This document shows, piece after piece, positions 9,566 to 18,565 of a DNA stretch of 64,000 bases. The DNA comes from VAZQ01 sp036406655. Lineage in GTDB: Bacteria > Pseudomonadota > Alphaproteobacteria > Rhizobiales > Xanthobacteraceae. Position 1 is the stretch's first letter. Every line of letters starts with the position of its first letter. The translations under genes and the position numbers were made by a program. The DNA lies in assembly GCA_036406655.1 (NCBI GenBank), contig DASXAP010000204.1, positions 1-64,000 of the forward strand, given 5' to 3'. The notes beneath the pieces are model-generated. The model was not told where the DNA came from. It worked only from the letters and a program-made list of their open reading frames with translations, and searched no databases.

Positions 9566-10192
9566 TCACGAGGCTGCCGTCGGCCGAGGCAGCTCGCGGC
9601 TGCCCTGCAGGCGGGCAACGATCAGATGCAGCAGCCGGAACCCGAACTGCGGATTCTGGAAGTAGAGCTGCTTGAAACGATCGTAATCGATCTGCGCGGC
9701 GTGCACGGGACTGTTGCAACGGACCGTCATCGTTCGGAGTCCGTCGGGAGCGAACAGGCCGATCTCGCCGAGCAGCGTCCCGCTGCCGAAGGTCTCGTGG
9801 ATCTCGACGATCTCGACCTCGCCGGCGACGATGTAGAAGGCGGCGGTGGCGTATTCTCCACGCTGCATGATCAGGTCACCCGCGGCGAAATGCTTCGGTC
9901 GGGTAAAGGGCAACAGCCAGTCGACATTCATGTCGCCCCTGATCGCTGCATCGATGTCCCGGATCAGCTTCAGCATGGCATTGAGCCGCCAGGCGTTGAG
10001 CGGCAGCAGCAGCGCGTTGAGGATGAAGGTCGGATAGGTTCCATGCAGGAAGCTGTAGAGCATCGCCAGCACATTGGCGACGATGGCGGCCACCCGCAGC
10101 GGGATGATGGTCCTGGAGTTGAATGCGTAGAGGCTCGCGACCGCCGCCGCGACGCCGATCAATTCCGCCAAGCCGAACTTCATGGGCAGCAT
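9566..10192 (-). CDS. Membrane protein with cyclic nucleotide-binding domain
   Basis: A protein of about 208 residues if started at the ATG at 10192; an ATG at 10183 and a GTG at 10249 are also possible, none with a convincing ribosome site. The N-terminal third has about three membrane segments (GLAELIGVAAAVASLYAF, LRVAAIVANVLAMLYSFL, FILNALLLPLNAW). The C-terminal half is a cyclic nucleotide-binding fold: HFAAGDLIMQRGE, AFYIVAGEVEIVE and a phosphate-binding cassette LLGEIGLFAPDGLRTMTV with the usual Gly-Glu and Arg-Thr. It may be a membrane-tethered cAMP/cGMP sensor; its output is unknown. Confidence 0.75.
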   Translation of the reverse strand: MLPMKFGLAELIGVAAAVASLYAFNSRTIIPLRVAAIVANVLAMLYSFLHGTYPTFILNALLLPLNAWRLNAMLKLIRDIDAAIRGDMNVDWLLPFTRPKHFAAGDLIMQRGEYATAAFYIVAGEVEIVEIHETFGSGTLLGEIGLFAPDGLRTMTVRCNSPVHAAQIDYDRFKQLYFQNPQFGFRLLHLIVARLQGSRELPRPTAAS

Positions 10193-10441
10193 GACCCCGG
10201 TTGCAGGAGGACGACGAGGGAGGATGGACGACGCAAGCCGGCCAGGCACGGCCTGCGGGACGGCGTCGGCATCGGGCGTCGGCCATCGGTCTGCTCTCGT
10301 CCGCTGATCATGGCGGTCCTCGGGCGAAAGCGGGGGAACGTCCGTTCAGTCTTCATTCAGCACTGGCATGGAATATTACTCCGACGAGCGGCTGCGGCCG
10401 CAATGCATGCACAGACCGCGAACTGCAGAAGAGGTGATGCC

Positions 10442-10753
10442 ATGAAACGATCGCTGACCGCGCTGGTTGCCGCCGCGACCATCGCCGGTTCGCTCACCCT
10501 CGGCACGACCGACGCTTCCGCCGGCTGGGGGCGGGGATGGGGATGGGGGGCCGGGATTGCCGCCGGGCTCGTCGGCGGGGCCATCGTCGCCGGCGCGCTC
10601 ACGAGCCCGTATTACTACGGTTACGACGCACCGGCGCCGGTCTATTACGACTACTATGCGCCGGGACCGGTTTACTACAACTACTACGGACCGCCGGGGC
10701 CGTATGCGCCGTGCTGGCGCTGGCGTTACGGCTATCGCTACCGCGTCTGCTGA
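10442..10753 (+). CDS. Small secreted glycine-zipper protein (copy 1)
   Basis: A 103-residue predicted exported peptide starting MKRSLTALVAAATIAGSLT, with a signal peptide probably cut after DASA. The mature part has a glycine zipper (GAGIAAGLVGGAIVAGAL, about 35-53) and then a Tyr/Pro-rich tail (repeated VYYDYYAPGP, VYYNYYGPPGP) ending CWRWRYGYRYRVC. AGAGGTG lies upstream of the ATG. A clear paralogue begins 254 bases downstream. Similar short glycine-zipper exported proteins are common in rhizobia and usually unannotated; an envelope-associated role is only a guess. Confidence 0.75.
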   Translation: MKRSLTALVAAATIAGSLTLGTTDASAGWGRGWGWGAGIAAGLVGGAIVAGALTSPYYYGYDAPAPVYYDYYAPGPVYYNYYGPPGPYAPCWRWRYGYRYRVC

Positions 10754-11007
10754 ACGTGCTCGACGCACACGGTGCGCCGAGGCCGTCCCCTCGCGACGCG
10801 CGGCGTTTTTGTGTCACCATCATGGACTCCCCGAGGCATCGGCATTCGCGCCGGGCTCGCCGAGGCTCCTTGCGTGACCCAAATTCCGACAAATTGGACA
10901 GCATGATCGGTACCGGCTCATACGGGGGCTATGGCTCGATTCGGGCTGTTCACAACATCGCAACCGTCGCGCGCTCGGCATCGCTGCCGACGCTGAAGGA
11001 GATTCTG

Positions 11008-11334
11008 ATGCAGAAGACGCTCACTGCTTTCGTGGCTGCAGCGACCGTCGCAGCCGCGCTCACGGCTTCGGCGACCGACGCCTCGGCCCAGCGGGGATTC
11101 GGCGTCGGCCTCGCCGCCGGTCTCGTCGGTGGCGCAATCATCGGCGGCGCGCTCGCCTCGCGCCCGGTCTATGCCGCTCCCTATGTCGCAGTGCCGCCGA
11201 CCGGCTACATCGCCTATCCGGGCTATGCCGTAGCCCTTCCCGGGCCCAACTGCTATTGGACGCGCATGCCCGTCTATGATCCGTACGGCCGCGCGATCGG
11301 CTGGCGCGGACGGCCGGTGGCGGTCTGCTCGTAG
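11008..11334 (+). CDS. Small secreted glycine-zipper protein (copy 2)
   Basis: A 108-residue paralogue of the gene at 10442. The signal peptide MQKTLTAFVAAATVAAALT ends in TDASA as in copy 1, followed by the conserved GLAAGLVGGAIIGGALA zipper. The tail diverges (APYVAVPPTGYIAYPGYAV, then CYWTRMPVYDPYGRAIGWR, ending VAVCS). The GWRGRPVAVC ending recalls small BA14K-like or RcnB-like exported peptides of alphaproteobacteria. AAGGAG sits 8 bases before the ATG and a strong terminator follows at 11371, so the pair could form one transcript. Function unknown. Confidence 0.75.
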   Translation: MQKTLTAFVAAATVAAALTASATDASAQRGFGVGLAAGLVGGAIIGGALASRPVYAAPYVAVPPTGYIAYPGYAVALPGPNCYWTRMPVYDPYGRAIGWRGRPVAVCS

Positions 11335-11370
11335 CGGCGCCGCGCACGGCCAGCTGAGGGTCGAGATTTA

Positions 11371-11400
11371 AACCCGGCGGGCAGGGCTCGCCGGGTTTTC
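11371..11400 (+). terminator. Rho-independent terminator after the glycine-zipper pair
   Basis: AACCCGGCG and CGCCGGGTT are perfect 9-base complementary arms around a 9-base loop, followed by TTTTC. It starts 36 bases after the stop codon of the second small secreted protein. The stem can serve both strands, so it could also end the convergent lytic transglycosylase transcript. Confidence 0.85.
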
Positions 11401-11508
11401 GCTAGCGCGTACGGGCGGGCAAAAGTGCGCGGCAATGAGCGCCGGCACGGCGCATCGCGCTGCCCGGCAGCATCGGAAACATCGCGCGGCCTGGCCGCCC
11501 CGCGAGGC

Positions 11509-12756
11509 TCAACGAATCGTGTTGCTTGCGGCGCGGCGCTGCATGTCGTCGAGCACGGCCGCGGTCGGCCAGCAATCCACCTTGAGCCGGTTCGTTTTCT
11601 GATAAGCGCCCAAGGCTGCGCGGGTGAGCATGCCCGCCTTGCCGTCGATCTTGTCCTTGTAGAGGCCGAGCCTGGTGAGCGTGCGCTGCATCGTCTCCAC
11701 CTGCGCCGTGCGCAGCTGCGTGCTCTTGCTCCACGCGCTCTCGAACGGGCGCGGATCGTCGATGCGATCGCTCAAATGACCGACGAACAGCACGTAGAGA
11801 TCGGAGAAATTGTACTCCTTGATGACGTAATAGTTGCCGAGCGTCAGGAACGCGGGACCGTAAGTCCCCTCGGGGAGCAGCAGCGACGCTTCCGCGTCGA
11901 GCTCGGCCGGCACGGGCTTGCGGTCCCACGCCAGCGCGTAGCCTTGCCGCAGCCACTCGCGCATCGGCCGCTTGATCTCGGGCACGCCCTCGGTGCAGTC
12001 GATGCCCTGGGGAGGGCGCACCTCGTAGGCCCAGCGGGTGCCGCGCTGCCAGCCCTTGCCGACGAGCTGCTGCGCTGCCGAGGCCAAAGCGTCGGGCACC
12101 GAGCGCCAGATGTCCTTCCTGCCGTCGCCGTCGAAGTCGACGGCATACTTGTAGAACTCGGACGGCAGGAACTGGGTCATACCCATGGCACCGCCCCAGG
12201 AGCTGCGCATGTCGGCGAGCTTCGCCTGGCCTTCATCGAGCATCTTGAAGGCATAGAGCAGCTCCTGCTGGAACATCTCCTTCCGACGCCCGTAATAGGC
12301 CTGCGTGGCGAGCACCGCGATGGCATTCTTCGGAAGCTTGTAGCCGCCGAATGCGGTCTCACGCCCCCAGATGGCCAGCAGCACGGTGCCCGGCACGCCG
12401 AAGCGCTGCTCGATCGCAGCGAGCGTGCGGCTGTGCTCGGCGGCGAGCTTCTTCGCCTGCTCGGCGAGCCTGGCGATGTTCGCTTCCTTGATGTAGTCGG
12501 CGGGGGTCTGCACGAACTCGGCCTGGCCGCGGGGCGGGGCTCCGCCGTGCCCCGGCAGGTCGAGATCGGGCAGGCTGAGATCGGGCTCGATGCCGGCAAT
12601 TGCGGCGTCGAAAGTCCGCCGCGACACCCCCATCGCCTGCGCCTGCGGCCACAATCCCTCGAGCCAGCGGCGGAACGCAGGATCGGCGGCGCGGGCGGAA
12701 GTTGCCAGAAGAAGCCCGGCAACCACGATCAGAGCGAGGGACCGGCAAGCGCGCAA
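11509..12756 (-). CDS. Lytic murein transglycosylase, MltB-like, with peptidoglycan-binding domain
   Basis: A 415-residue periplasmic enzyme that cleaves the MurNAc-GlcNAc bond with 1,6-anhydro ring formation. A signal peptide (ACRSLALIVVAGLLLATSARA, split: SLALIVVAGLLLATSARA) is followed by the MltB/SLT-2 domain. The catalytic region is LLAIWGRETAFGGYK with the glutamate of GRETAFG, followed by WGGAMGMTQFLPSEFYKYAV and DFDGDGRKDIW. The last about 60 residues form a PG_binding_1 domain (QVETMQRTLTRLGLYKDKIDG, split: VETMQRTLTRLGLY then DGKAGMLTRAALGAYQ). Length and domain order match the alphaproteobacterial family. It lies downstream of tam and ettA on the same strand with a 168-base gap. 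Confidence 0.92.
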   Translation of the reverse strand: MRACRSLALIVVAGLLLATSARAADPAFRRWLEGLWPQAQAMGVSRRTFDAAIAGIEPDLSLPDLDLPGHGGAPPRGQAEFVQTPADYIKEANIARLAEQAKKLAAEHSRTLAAIEQRFGVPGTVLLAIWGRETAFGGYKLPKNAIAVLATQAYYGRRKEMFQQELLYAFKMLDEGQAKLADMRSSWGGAMGMTQFLPSEFYKYAVDFDGDGRKDIWRSVPDALASAAQQLVGKGWQRGTRWAYEVRPPQGIDCTEGVPEIKRPMREWLRQGYALAWDRKPVPAELDAEASLLLPEGTYGPAFLTLGNYYVIKEYNFSDLYVLFVGHLSDRIDDPRPFESAWSKSTQLRTAQVETMQRTLTRLGLYKDKIDGKAGMLTRAALGAYQKTNRLKVDCWPTAAVLDDMQRRAASNTIR

Positions 12757-12924
12757 GCGAGCTACCCCTTTTCAAGGAATGTCCGGCGTCACCAAGACAG
12801 CAAAAGCGTCAAACATATGGAGAAGACCCCGACGCTGCGCTGAAGGGGTCGAATTCCCTGCTCCCTCCTGCCGCCGTCGCTCCAGACAGCACGACGCCGG
12901 CAAGACGCGGCGGAACGAGGCCTC

Positions 12925-13698
12925 TCACCGCACCGCCACGATGAACAGGCGGGGGAACCTCAGCATCACCTTGCCGTCGAAGAGCGGGGGATAGGCGGCG
13001 GCGATCCGCGCGGCGTATTCGGCGGTGAAAGCTTCCCGCAAGTCGGGCGCGAGCGGAGCTAGGTACGGCCGCAACCCCGAGCCCTTGAACCATTCGACGA
13101 TCGCCTGCGGCCCTGGCATGAGGTGATTGTACATGGTGTGCCAGATGTCGATCCGCGTGCAGAGCGGGCTGAGCAGATCGTAATAAAATGGCGGGGCGGG
13201 CAGATCGTCGCGCGCGACGGCGGGTGCGGCCAGCATTTGCGCCCAGGGCCCCTTCCCCGCTACCTCCCGCATCAGCCGCAGCGCCGGCTCCTCCGTGTTG
13301 TCCGGCATCTGCACGGCCATCGCGCCGCCTTTGGGCAGGGCCGCGAGCAGGCGGCGCAGCACGCTGGCGTGATCCGGCACCCACTGAAACACGGCGTTCG
13401 CGAACAAGAGATCGGTCCGCTCGTCCGGGCTCCAGCCGAGGATATCGGCCTCGACGAAGTTGCCGCCCGGCAGGCGCGCACGCGCCTGCCGCAACATGTC
13501 GGACGACGAATCCAGCCCGATCACCTCGGCCTGGGGATAGCGCGCGATCAGGAGCTCGGTGGAGTTGCCGGGCCCGCAGCCGAGATCGACCACCCGGCGC
13601 GGCGCCACGAGCGGCACCTGTGCCAGCAGATCGCGCGGCGGCCGCGTGCGCTCCTCCTCGAACTTGAGGTATTGCCCGGCACTCCAGTCTTCGCCCAT
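12925..13698 (-). CDS. tam: Trans-aconitate 2-methyltransferase
   Basis: A 257-residue class I SAM methyltransferase. Key blocks are MGEDWSAGQYLKFEEERTRP, which is the characteristic Tam N-terminus (WsaeqYlkFedeRtRP), the SAM loop VVDLGCGPGNSTELL (about 36-50) and ANAVFQWVPDH (about 99-109). The enzyme methylates trans-aconitate, an inhibitor of aconitase formed from cis-aconitate. Its start codon overlaps the stop codon of ettA by one base (TGATG), suggesting translational coupling. Confidence 0.9.
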   Translation of the reverse strand: MGEDWSAGQYLKFEEERTRPPRDLLAQVPLVAPRRVVDLGCGPGNSTELLIARYPQAEVIGLDSSSDMLRQARARLPGGNFVEADILGWSPDERTDLLFANAVFQWVPDHASVLRRLLAALPKGGAMAVQMPDNTEEPALRLMREVAGKGPWAQMLAAPAVARDDLPAPPFYYDLLSPLCTRIDIWHTMYNHLMPGPQAIVEWFKGSGLRPYLAPLAPDLREAFTAEYAARIAAAYPPLFDGKVMLRFPRLFIVAVR

Positions 13699-15350
13699 CA
13701 GCGCGTGAACTTCTTGTATTTGAGCCGGTGCGGCATGATCGAGTCGGTGCCTAGCCGGCGCATCTTGTCCTTCTCATAATCCTGAAAATTGCCCTCGAAC
13801 CATTCGACATGGCTGTCGCTCTCGAAGGCGAGAATGTGAGTGGCGATGCGGTCCAGGAACCAGCGGTCGTGGCTGATGATCACGGCACAGCCGGCGAAGT
13901 CCTCCAGTGCCTCCTCGAGCGCGCGCAGCGTCTCGACGTCGAGATCATTGGTGGGCTCGTCGAGCAGCAGCAGGTTGGCGCCCGACCTCAGCATCTTGGC
14001 GAGATGCACGCGGTTGCGCTCGCCGCCGGAAAGCTGACCGACCTTCTTCTGCTGGTCGGCGCCCTTGAAGTTGAAATTCGCGCAATAGGCGCGCGAATTC
14101 ATCTCGCGCTTGCCGAGCAGGATGAGGTCCTGCCCGTTGGAGATTTCCTCCCATACGGTCTTGGCCCCATCGAGGGCGTCGCGCGACTGATCGACATGAC
14201 CGAGATGCACGCTTTCGCCGATCTGGATCGTGCCGGCATCCGGCTTCTCCTGCCCGATGATCATGCGGAACAGGGTGGTCTTGCCGGCGCCGTTGGGGCC
14301 GATCACCCCGACGATGCCGCCCGGCGGCAGCTTGAAGGTGAGGTCGTCGATCAACAGGTTGTCGCCGAAACCTTTGCGGATGTGGTCGAAGTCCACCACG
14401 TTCTGCCCGAGCCGCTCGGCCACCGGGATCACGATCTGCGCCGCCTGCGCAGCCTGCTCCCCCGCCTGCTTCACCAGCTCCTCGTAACGCTGGTAGCGCG
14501 CCTTGGATTTGGCCTGGCGCGCGCGCGGACTCGCTGCGATCCATTCCCGCTCGCGCGCAAGCGTCCGCTGGCGGGCCGCTTCCTCGCGGCCCTCCTGCTC
14601 CAATCGCTTCTGCTTCTGCTCGAGCCAGGCCGTGTAATTCCCCTGATAGGGGATGCCGCGGCCGCGATCGAGCTCGAGGATCCAGCCGGTGACGTTGTCG
14701 AGAAAATAGCGGTCATGGGTGACGATGAGGATCGCGCCGGGATAGTTGCGCAGGTGTCCCTCCAGCCAGTGCACCGATTCCGCGTCGAGATGGTTGGTCG
14801 GCTCGTCGAGCAGCAGCAGATCCGGCTGCTCCAGCAGCAGCCGGCAGAGCGCGACGCGCCGCCGCTCCCCGCCCGAGAGCCTGGCCACCTCGGCCTCGTC
14901 GGGCGGACAGCGCAGCGCATCCATGGCCTGGTCGACCTTGGAGTCGAGGTCCCACAGCCCCTTCGCCTCGATCTCGTCCTGCAGCGCGGTCATCTCGTCG
15001 GCGGCATCGTCGGAGTAGTTGGCGGCGAGCTCGTTGTAGCGGTCGAGGCTCGCCTTCTGCGGCGCCACCCCCTGCATCACGTTCTCACGCACGGTTTTTC
15101 CGGGATCGAGCCGCGGCTCCTGCTCCAGGTAGCCGACGCGCGCCCCCTCCGCCGCCCAGGCCTCGCCGGTGAACTCGGTCTCGATGCCGCCCATGATGCG
15201 CAGCAGCGTCGATTTGCCGGCCCCATTGACGCCGAGCACGCCGATCTTGGCATCGGGATAAAACGACAGATTGATGTCCTCCAAGACCTTCCGGTTCCCC
15301 GGATAGGTCTTGGAGAGCCCTTGCATGTGATAGATGAACTGACGGGCCAT
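13698..15350 (-). CDS. ettA: Energy-dependent translational throttle protein EttA (ABC-F)
   Basis: A 550-residue soluble ABC-F protein with two nucleotide-binding domains and no membrane segments. Domain 1 has Walker A GVNGAGKSTLLR and signature LSGGERRRVALCRLLL, then Walker B LLLLDEPTNHLD. Domain 2 has GPNGAGKTTLF, LSGGERNRVHLAK and LLLLDEPTNDLD. The start MARQFIYHMQGLSKTYPG at 15350 matches EttA proteins and gives the usual length; longer starts would add an unrelated extension. EttA binds the ribosomal E site and gates translation according to the ATP/ADP ratio. It is the first gene of a coupled pair with tam. Confidence 0.95.
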   Translation of the reverse strand: MARQFIYHMQGLSKTYPGNRKVLEDINLSFYPDAKIGVLGVNGAGKSTLLRIMGGIETEFTGEAWAAEGARVGYLEQEPRLDPGKTVRENVMQGVAPQKASLDRYNELAANYSDDAADEMTALQDEIEAKGLWDLDSKVDQAMDALRCPPDEAEVARLSGGERRRVALCRLLLEQPDLLLLDEPTNHLDAESVHWLEGHLRNYPGAILIVTHDRYFLDNVTGWILELDRGRGIPYQGNYTAWLEQKQKRLEQEGREEAARQRTLAREREWIAASPRARQAKSKARYQRYEELVKQAGEQAAQAAQIVIPVAERLGQNVVDFDHIRKGFGDNLLIDDLTFKLPPGGIVGVIGPNGAGKTTLFRMIIGQEKPDAGTIQIGESVHLGHVDQSRDALDGAKTVWEEISNGQDLILLGKREMNSRAYCANFNFKGADQQKKVGQLSGGERNRVHLAKMLRSGANLLLLDEPTNDLDVETLRALEEALEDFAGCAVIISHDRWFLDRIATHILAFESDSHVEWFEGNFQDYEKDKMRRLGTDSIMPHRLKYKKFTR

Positions 15351-15652
15351 GTGCCCTCGCCTCTCGGGCACCCTCGCAGCGCCGGTCTGGGGAAATTGCC
15401 GCTGATGTAGCGAGCACACATTGCAAGGGCAAGCCGGCATCGACCGGGCGCGAAATCCCCGACTGTGACATCAATGCATCGACCATTAACCCTAACCGTA
15501 GCCGTTCGGCAACGGTGGCGGACAAAATTGATATTACAGGCGAATTCCTACTGGTCTTTAAGAAATTTGGGCCCACAATCATCGGCGAGAAGCAGGCGCT
15601 GCATGCGATCCTGACGGAGCCAAAGACAAGCCAAACGCCGCTGGAGAGGGTC
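15351..15652. other. Intergenic region upstream of ettA
   Basis: About 300 bases between ettA and a possible small gene. A reading frame with a GTG at 15515 continues into the small gene downstream, but its first 46 codons lack a recognisable domain and a ribosome site. The stretch should contain the ettA promoter on the minus strand; I could not assign -35 and -10 boxes with confidence. Confidence 0.4.
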
Positions 15653-15877
15653 ATGGGAAAGTCAATCCGCAGGCTTGCCGCCGACCGGCGCTCCGACTGC
15701 TTGGCGTCCGATCTCCTGGGCTTTTTCGACAGCCTCGCCCGTGCCCTCTTCGACAGCTACCGCCCCGAGCTTCACTATATGCGCGGTCCCGGTCCCAGGT
15801 GGCACGCCAAGCACGATCCCGCGCCGGCGGATTATGAGCGGATGCCGGCGTTCGCGCCGGTGCGCGTCGAGGGCTGA
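15653..15877 (+). CDS. Small hypothetical protein
   Basis: A 74-residue frame with GGAGAGGG placed a few bases before the ATG at 15653. The sequence has helix-prone DLLGFFDSLARALFDSYRPE followed by a charged Pro-rich tail (PAPADYERMPAFAP). No signal peptide or membrane segment. No family was recognised. The evidence for coding is the ribosome site and the plausible composition; an upstream in-frame GTG at 15515 would give 120 residues. Not linked by orientation to ettA (divergent). Confidence 0.4.
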   Translation: MGKSIRRLAADRRSDCLASDLLGFFDSLARALFDSYRPELHYMRGPGPRWHAKHDPAPADYERMPAFAPVRVEG

Positions 15878-16008
15878 TCACCCGCAACACCGATCGCCGA
15901 TCTTTCAGATCCGGGCCGGCCGCTGACGCCGATGCCTGTTGCGGCCGCGCAGTCGCTCATGTGCTATAGCAACCGCCCTCGCCGCGGCCCTCGAGCACGG
16001 ACCTTGCC

Positions 16009-16968
16009 ATGCCCCGCCATCGGTGCGCGATCCTCGACGACTACCAGAACGTCGCCCTGAAATCGGCGGACTGGTCCAAAGTATCGGCTGAGCTCGACAT
16101 CAAGGTATTCACCGAGCATCTGGGCGGAGCCGACAACGTCGTCAGGGCGCTGCAAGGGTTCAGCATCGTCTGCGCGATGCGCGAGCGCACGGCGTTTCCC
16201 CGCGCGGTGCTCGACAAGCTTCCGGAGCTCGAGCTCCTCATCACCACCGGGCTGCGCAATGCCTCGATCGACGTGGCCGCGGCGAAGGAGCACGGCGTCA
16301 CCGTCTGCGGCACTCCTTCCGTCGGCAACCCCACCTCCGGCATCGCCATCGGCTTGATGCTCGAGCTGACGCGGCGAATCGGCTATGAGAATGCCCGCCT
16401 CAAGGCCGGCGCGCCGTGGCAGAGCACCATCGGGCTTGATCTCGACGGGCTCACATTGGGCGTCCTCGGCCTCGGCAAGCTCGGCACCCGTACGGCAGCC
16501 ATCGCGAAGGCCTTCGGCATGAAGGTGATCGCCTGGAGCCAGAACCTCACGCCGGAAAAGAGCCAGGCGGCGGGCGTCGGCCATGTGAGCAAGGACGAGC
16601 TTTTCCGGCAGGCGGACTTCATCACCATTCATGTCGTCCTCTCGCATCGCTCGCGGGGGCTGGTCGGCGCGCACGAGCTTGGGCTGATGAAGCCATCAGC
16701 CTATATCATCAACACCTCGCGCGGCCCGATCATCGACGAAGCGGCTCTGCTGGGCGTGCTGCGGGAGAAGAGGATCGCCGGCGCCGGGCTCGACGTCTTC
16801 GACATCGAGCCGCTGCCGCTCGAGCATCCGCTGCGCAAGCTCGACAACGTCGTGCTCACGCCGCATCTCGGCTATGTGTCGGTGCAGAACTATCGCGCCT
16901 ATTTCAGCGGCGTGGTCGACGACATCCGCGGCTTTCTCGATGGCAGGCCGCTGCGGGTCATGGATTGA
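16009..16968 (+). CDS. D-2-hydroxyacid dehydrogenase family protein
   Basis: A 319-residue NAD(P)-dependent oxidoreductase of the D-isomer-specific 2-hydroxyacid dehydrogenase family. It has the NAD-binding loop LGVLGLGKLGTR (about 150-161), the arginine-containing IINTSRGPIIDEAAL (about 237-251), the glutamate segment LDVFDIEPLP and the histidine LTPHLGY near 286-288. It interconverts a 2-keto acid and a D-2-hydroxy acid; which one cannot be decided, and glyoxylate/hydroxypyruvate reduction or phosphoglycerate-like activity are possible. The gene stands alone, convergent with the L,D-transpeptidase. Confidence 0.88.
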   Translation: MPRHRCAILDDYQNVALKSADWSKVSAELDIKVFTEHLGGADNVVRALQGFSIVCAMRERTAFPRAVLDKLPELELLITTGLRNASIDVAAAKEHGVTVCGTPSVGNPTSGIAIGLMLELTRRIGYENARLKAGAPWQSTIGLDLDGLTLGVLGLGKLGTRTAAIAKAFGMKVIAWSQNLTPEKSQAAGVGHVSKDELFRQADFITIHVVLSHRSRGLVGAHELGLMKPSAYIINTSRGPIIDEAALLGVLREKRIAGAGLDVFDIEPLPLEHPLRKLDNVVLTPHLGYVSVQNYRAYFSGVVDDIRGFLDGRPLRVMD

Positions 16969-17073
16969 TCCGCGCCTGCGCGCAGACCGCTGGGGCCGGA
17001 TGCGGGACGCCGCGTGCCTCGACTTGCTGAACCCGCATTCAGCCGCGTTGATGGGGCTCCGGTTGAGCGGATG

Positions 17074-18360
17074 TTACCGCGCGAGCGCGGTCGGCGGCGG
17101 GCCGAGCGGGACCACGCCCGGCGGCAGGCCAGCGGCCGCGGACGGCGGCGGGCCGAGCGGTGCGGCGGCTGCGGTGGTCGGCGCGTGGCCCGGCAGGACC
17201 ACCACTCGGGTGCCGATCTTCACCCGGGTGTAGAGATCCATGACGTCCTCGTTGGTGAGCCGGATGCAACCCGAGGACACGAAGGTGCCGATGGTCGACG
17301 GCTGGTTGGTGCCGTGGATGCGGTACACGGTCTTGCCCAGGTAAAGCGCGCGGGCGCCGAGCGGATTGCCGTCCCCGCCAGCCATGAAGCGCGGCAGATA
17401 AGGCTGCCGCTCGATCATCTCCGGCGGCGGATTCCAGTCCGGCCATTCCGCCATCTTGCTCACTTTCTCGGCACCCGACCAGGTGAACCCCTCCCGGCCG
17501 ACACCCACGCCGTAGCGCAGCGCCTTGCCGTTGCCGAGCACGAGATAAAGAAACGTGTTCTGGGTATCGATCACGATCGTGCCGGCCGGCTCCTTGGTGC
17601 GAAAGTCGACCAGCGTTCGGCGAAACTGGGCCGGAAGCTGCTTCACCGGGCCGGTCTCCGGCCGCACCTCTGGCGGCAAGGCCGCCATCTGATTGCGCGG
17701 ATCAGCGTGGACGATGCCGGTGACACCCGGGTCGGCCTGACCGGGACCGATCGGCAGGGGCGGACGCAACGCGTCCTGCTCGGGTGCGGGAGGCGGGAGG
17801 GGAGCCGAGTACGGAGCGCCGGGCTGGCCGTAATAGGGTCGGCCAGCGTAATCCGCGGGGCCATAAACTTGGCCTTGCGAGCTGGGCGGCGGCACGTCGC
17901 GGTAACCGACGGGCGGGGGCGCGGGATAGGGTGGCGGCGCGTCGCGATAGCCGACGGAGGGCGGGGGCGCGGGATAAGACGACGGCTCGCGATAGCCGGG
18001 GGCCGGCTCCCGCGAGAGTGCACCGGGGGCCAGCGGCGGCAGCTCCGCCTCCTCGATGGCCGAGTGCCCCGGAGTGATTGCCGCAGCCGGCGGCGGCAGC
18101 GACCCGGGCACCGGGGCGCCGATAGGTGCCGGCGGCAGCGGTCGCGCCACCATCGGCTGATCGTAGGGCCCCTCGTCGTCGGCATCGACGGGAGGCAGCG
18201 GCGGATAAGCCCGCGGCGGCGGATAAGCCCGCGGCGGCTGATAGACCTCGGCAGGTGGATATGCCGGCGGAGCTGGATAGTACTGCGCTAGAGCTTGGCC
18301 GCCCGGCCCGGCAAGGCCGATCAGCAGCGTTGCGAGCGCACCCGCTGTGCGGAACACCAT
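17074..18360 (-). CDS. L,D-transpeptidase (YkuD) with proline-rich N-terminal linker
   Basis: A 428-residue exported protein; the ATG at 18360 follows a purine-rich GGGGGAGGGGGA site. Residues 1 to about 24 are a signal peptide. Residues about 25-230 are low-complexity Pro/Tyr/Ala-rich, including RAYPPP repeats and two copies of a YPAPPP-VGYRD unit. The C-terminal YkuD domain (about 255-400) carries the catalytic signature IHGTNQPSTIGTFVSSGCIRL with the nucleophilic cysteine of SSGCIRLTN (written as HGTN then SSGCIRLTN). Such enzymes make 3-3 crosslinks in peptidoglycan or attach proteins to it. The long linker may span the periplasm. Confidence 0.92.
   Translation of the reverse strand: MVFRTAGALATLLIGLAGPGGQALAQYYPAPPAYPPAEVYQPPRAYPPPRAYPPLPPVDADDEGPYDQPMVARPLPPAPIGAPVPGSLPPPAAAITPGHSAIEEAELPPLAPGALSREPAPGYREPSSYPAPPPSVGYRDAPPPYPAPPPVGYRDVPPPSSQGQVYGPADYAGRPYYGQPGAPYSAPLPPPAPEQDALRPPLPIGPGQADPGVTGIVHADPRNQMAALPPEVRPETGPVKQLPAQFRRTLVDFRTKEPAGTIVIDTQNTFLYLVLGNGKALRYGVGVGREGFTWSGAEKVSKMAEWPDWNPPPEMIERQPYLPRFMAGGDGNPLGARALYLGKTVYRIHGTNQPSTIGTFVSSGCIRLTNEDVMDLYTRVKIGTRVVVLPGHAPTTAAAAPLGPPPSAAAGLPPGVVPLGPPPTALAR
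18198..18240. repeat. 18-bp tandem repeat encoding RAYPPP units
   Basis: The unit GCGGATAAGCCCGCGGCG occurs twice head to tail and begins a third, imperfect time. It lies in frame within the L,D-transpeptidase gene and encodes RAYPPP on the minus strand. It is likely prone to length change by slippage. Confidence 0.75.
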
Positions 18361-18565
18361 TCCCCCTCCCCCTCGAAACTGCAAAATCTTGAGACGACAC
18401 GAACAAGGCGCATTCAAGACATAGGGACAAAAAGATAACCAATGGATTGACGCCGGGAGGCGAAGGGAACTCGTCGAGAGTCAATAGGTTAGGTTAGCTG
18501 GCTCCCGGCGACGTCGGGGATGGGGCGCGCTCGCGTCCGCGACACGATGCCGTGGTAAACCGGCG

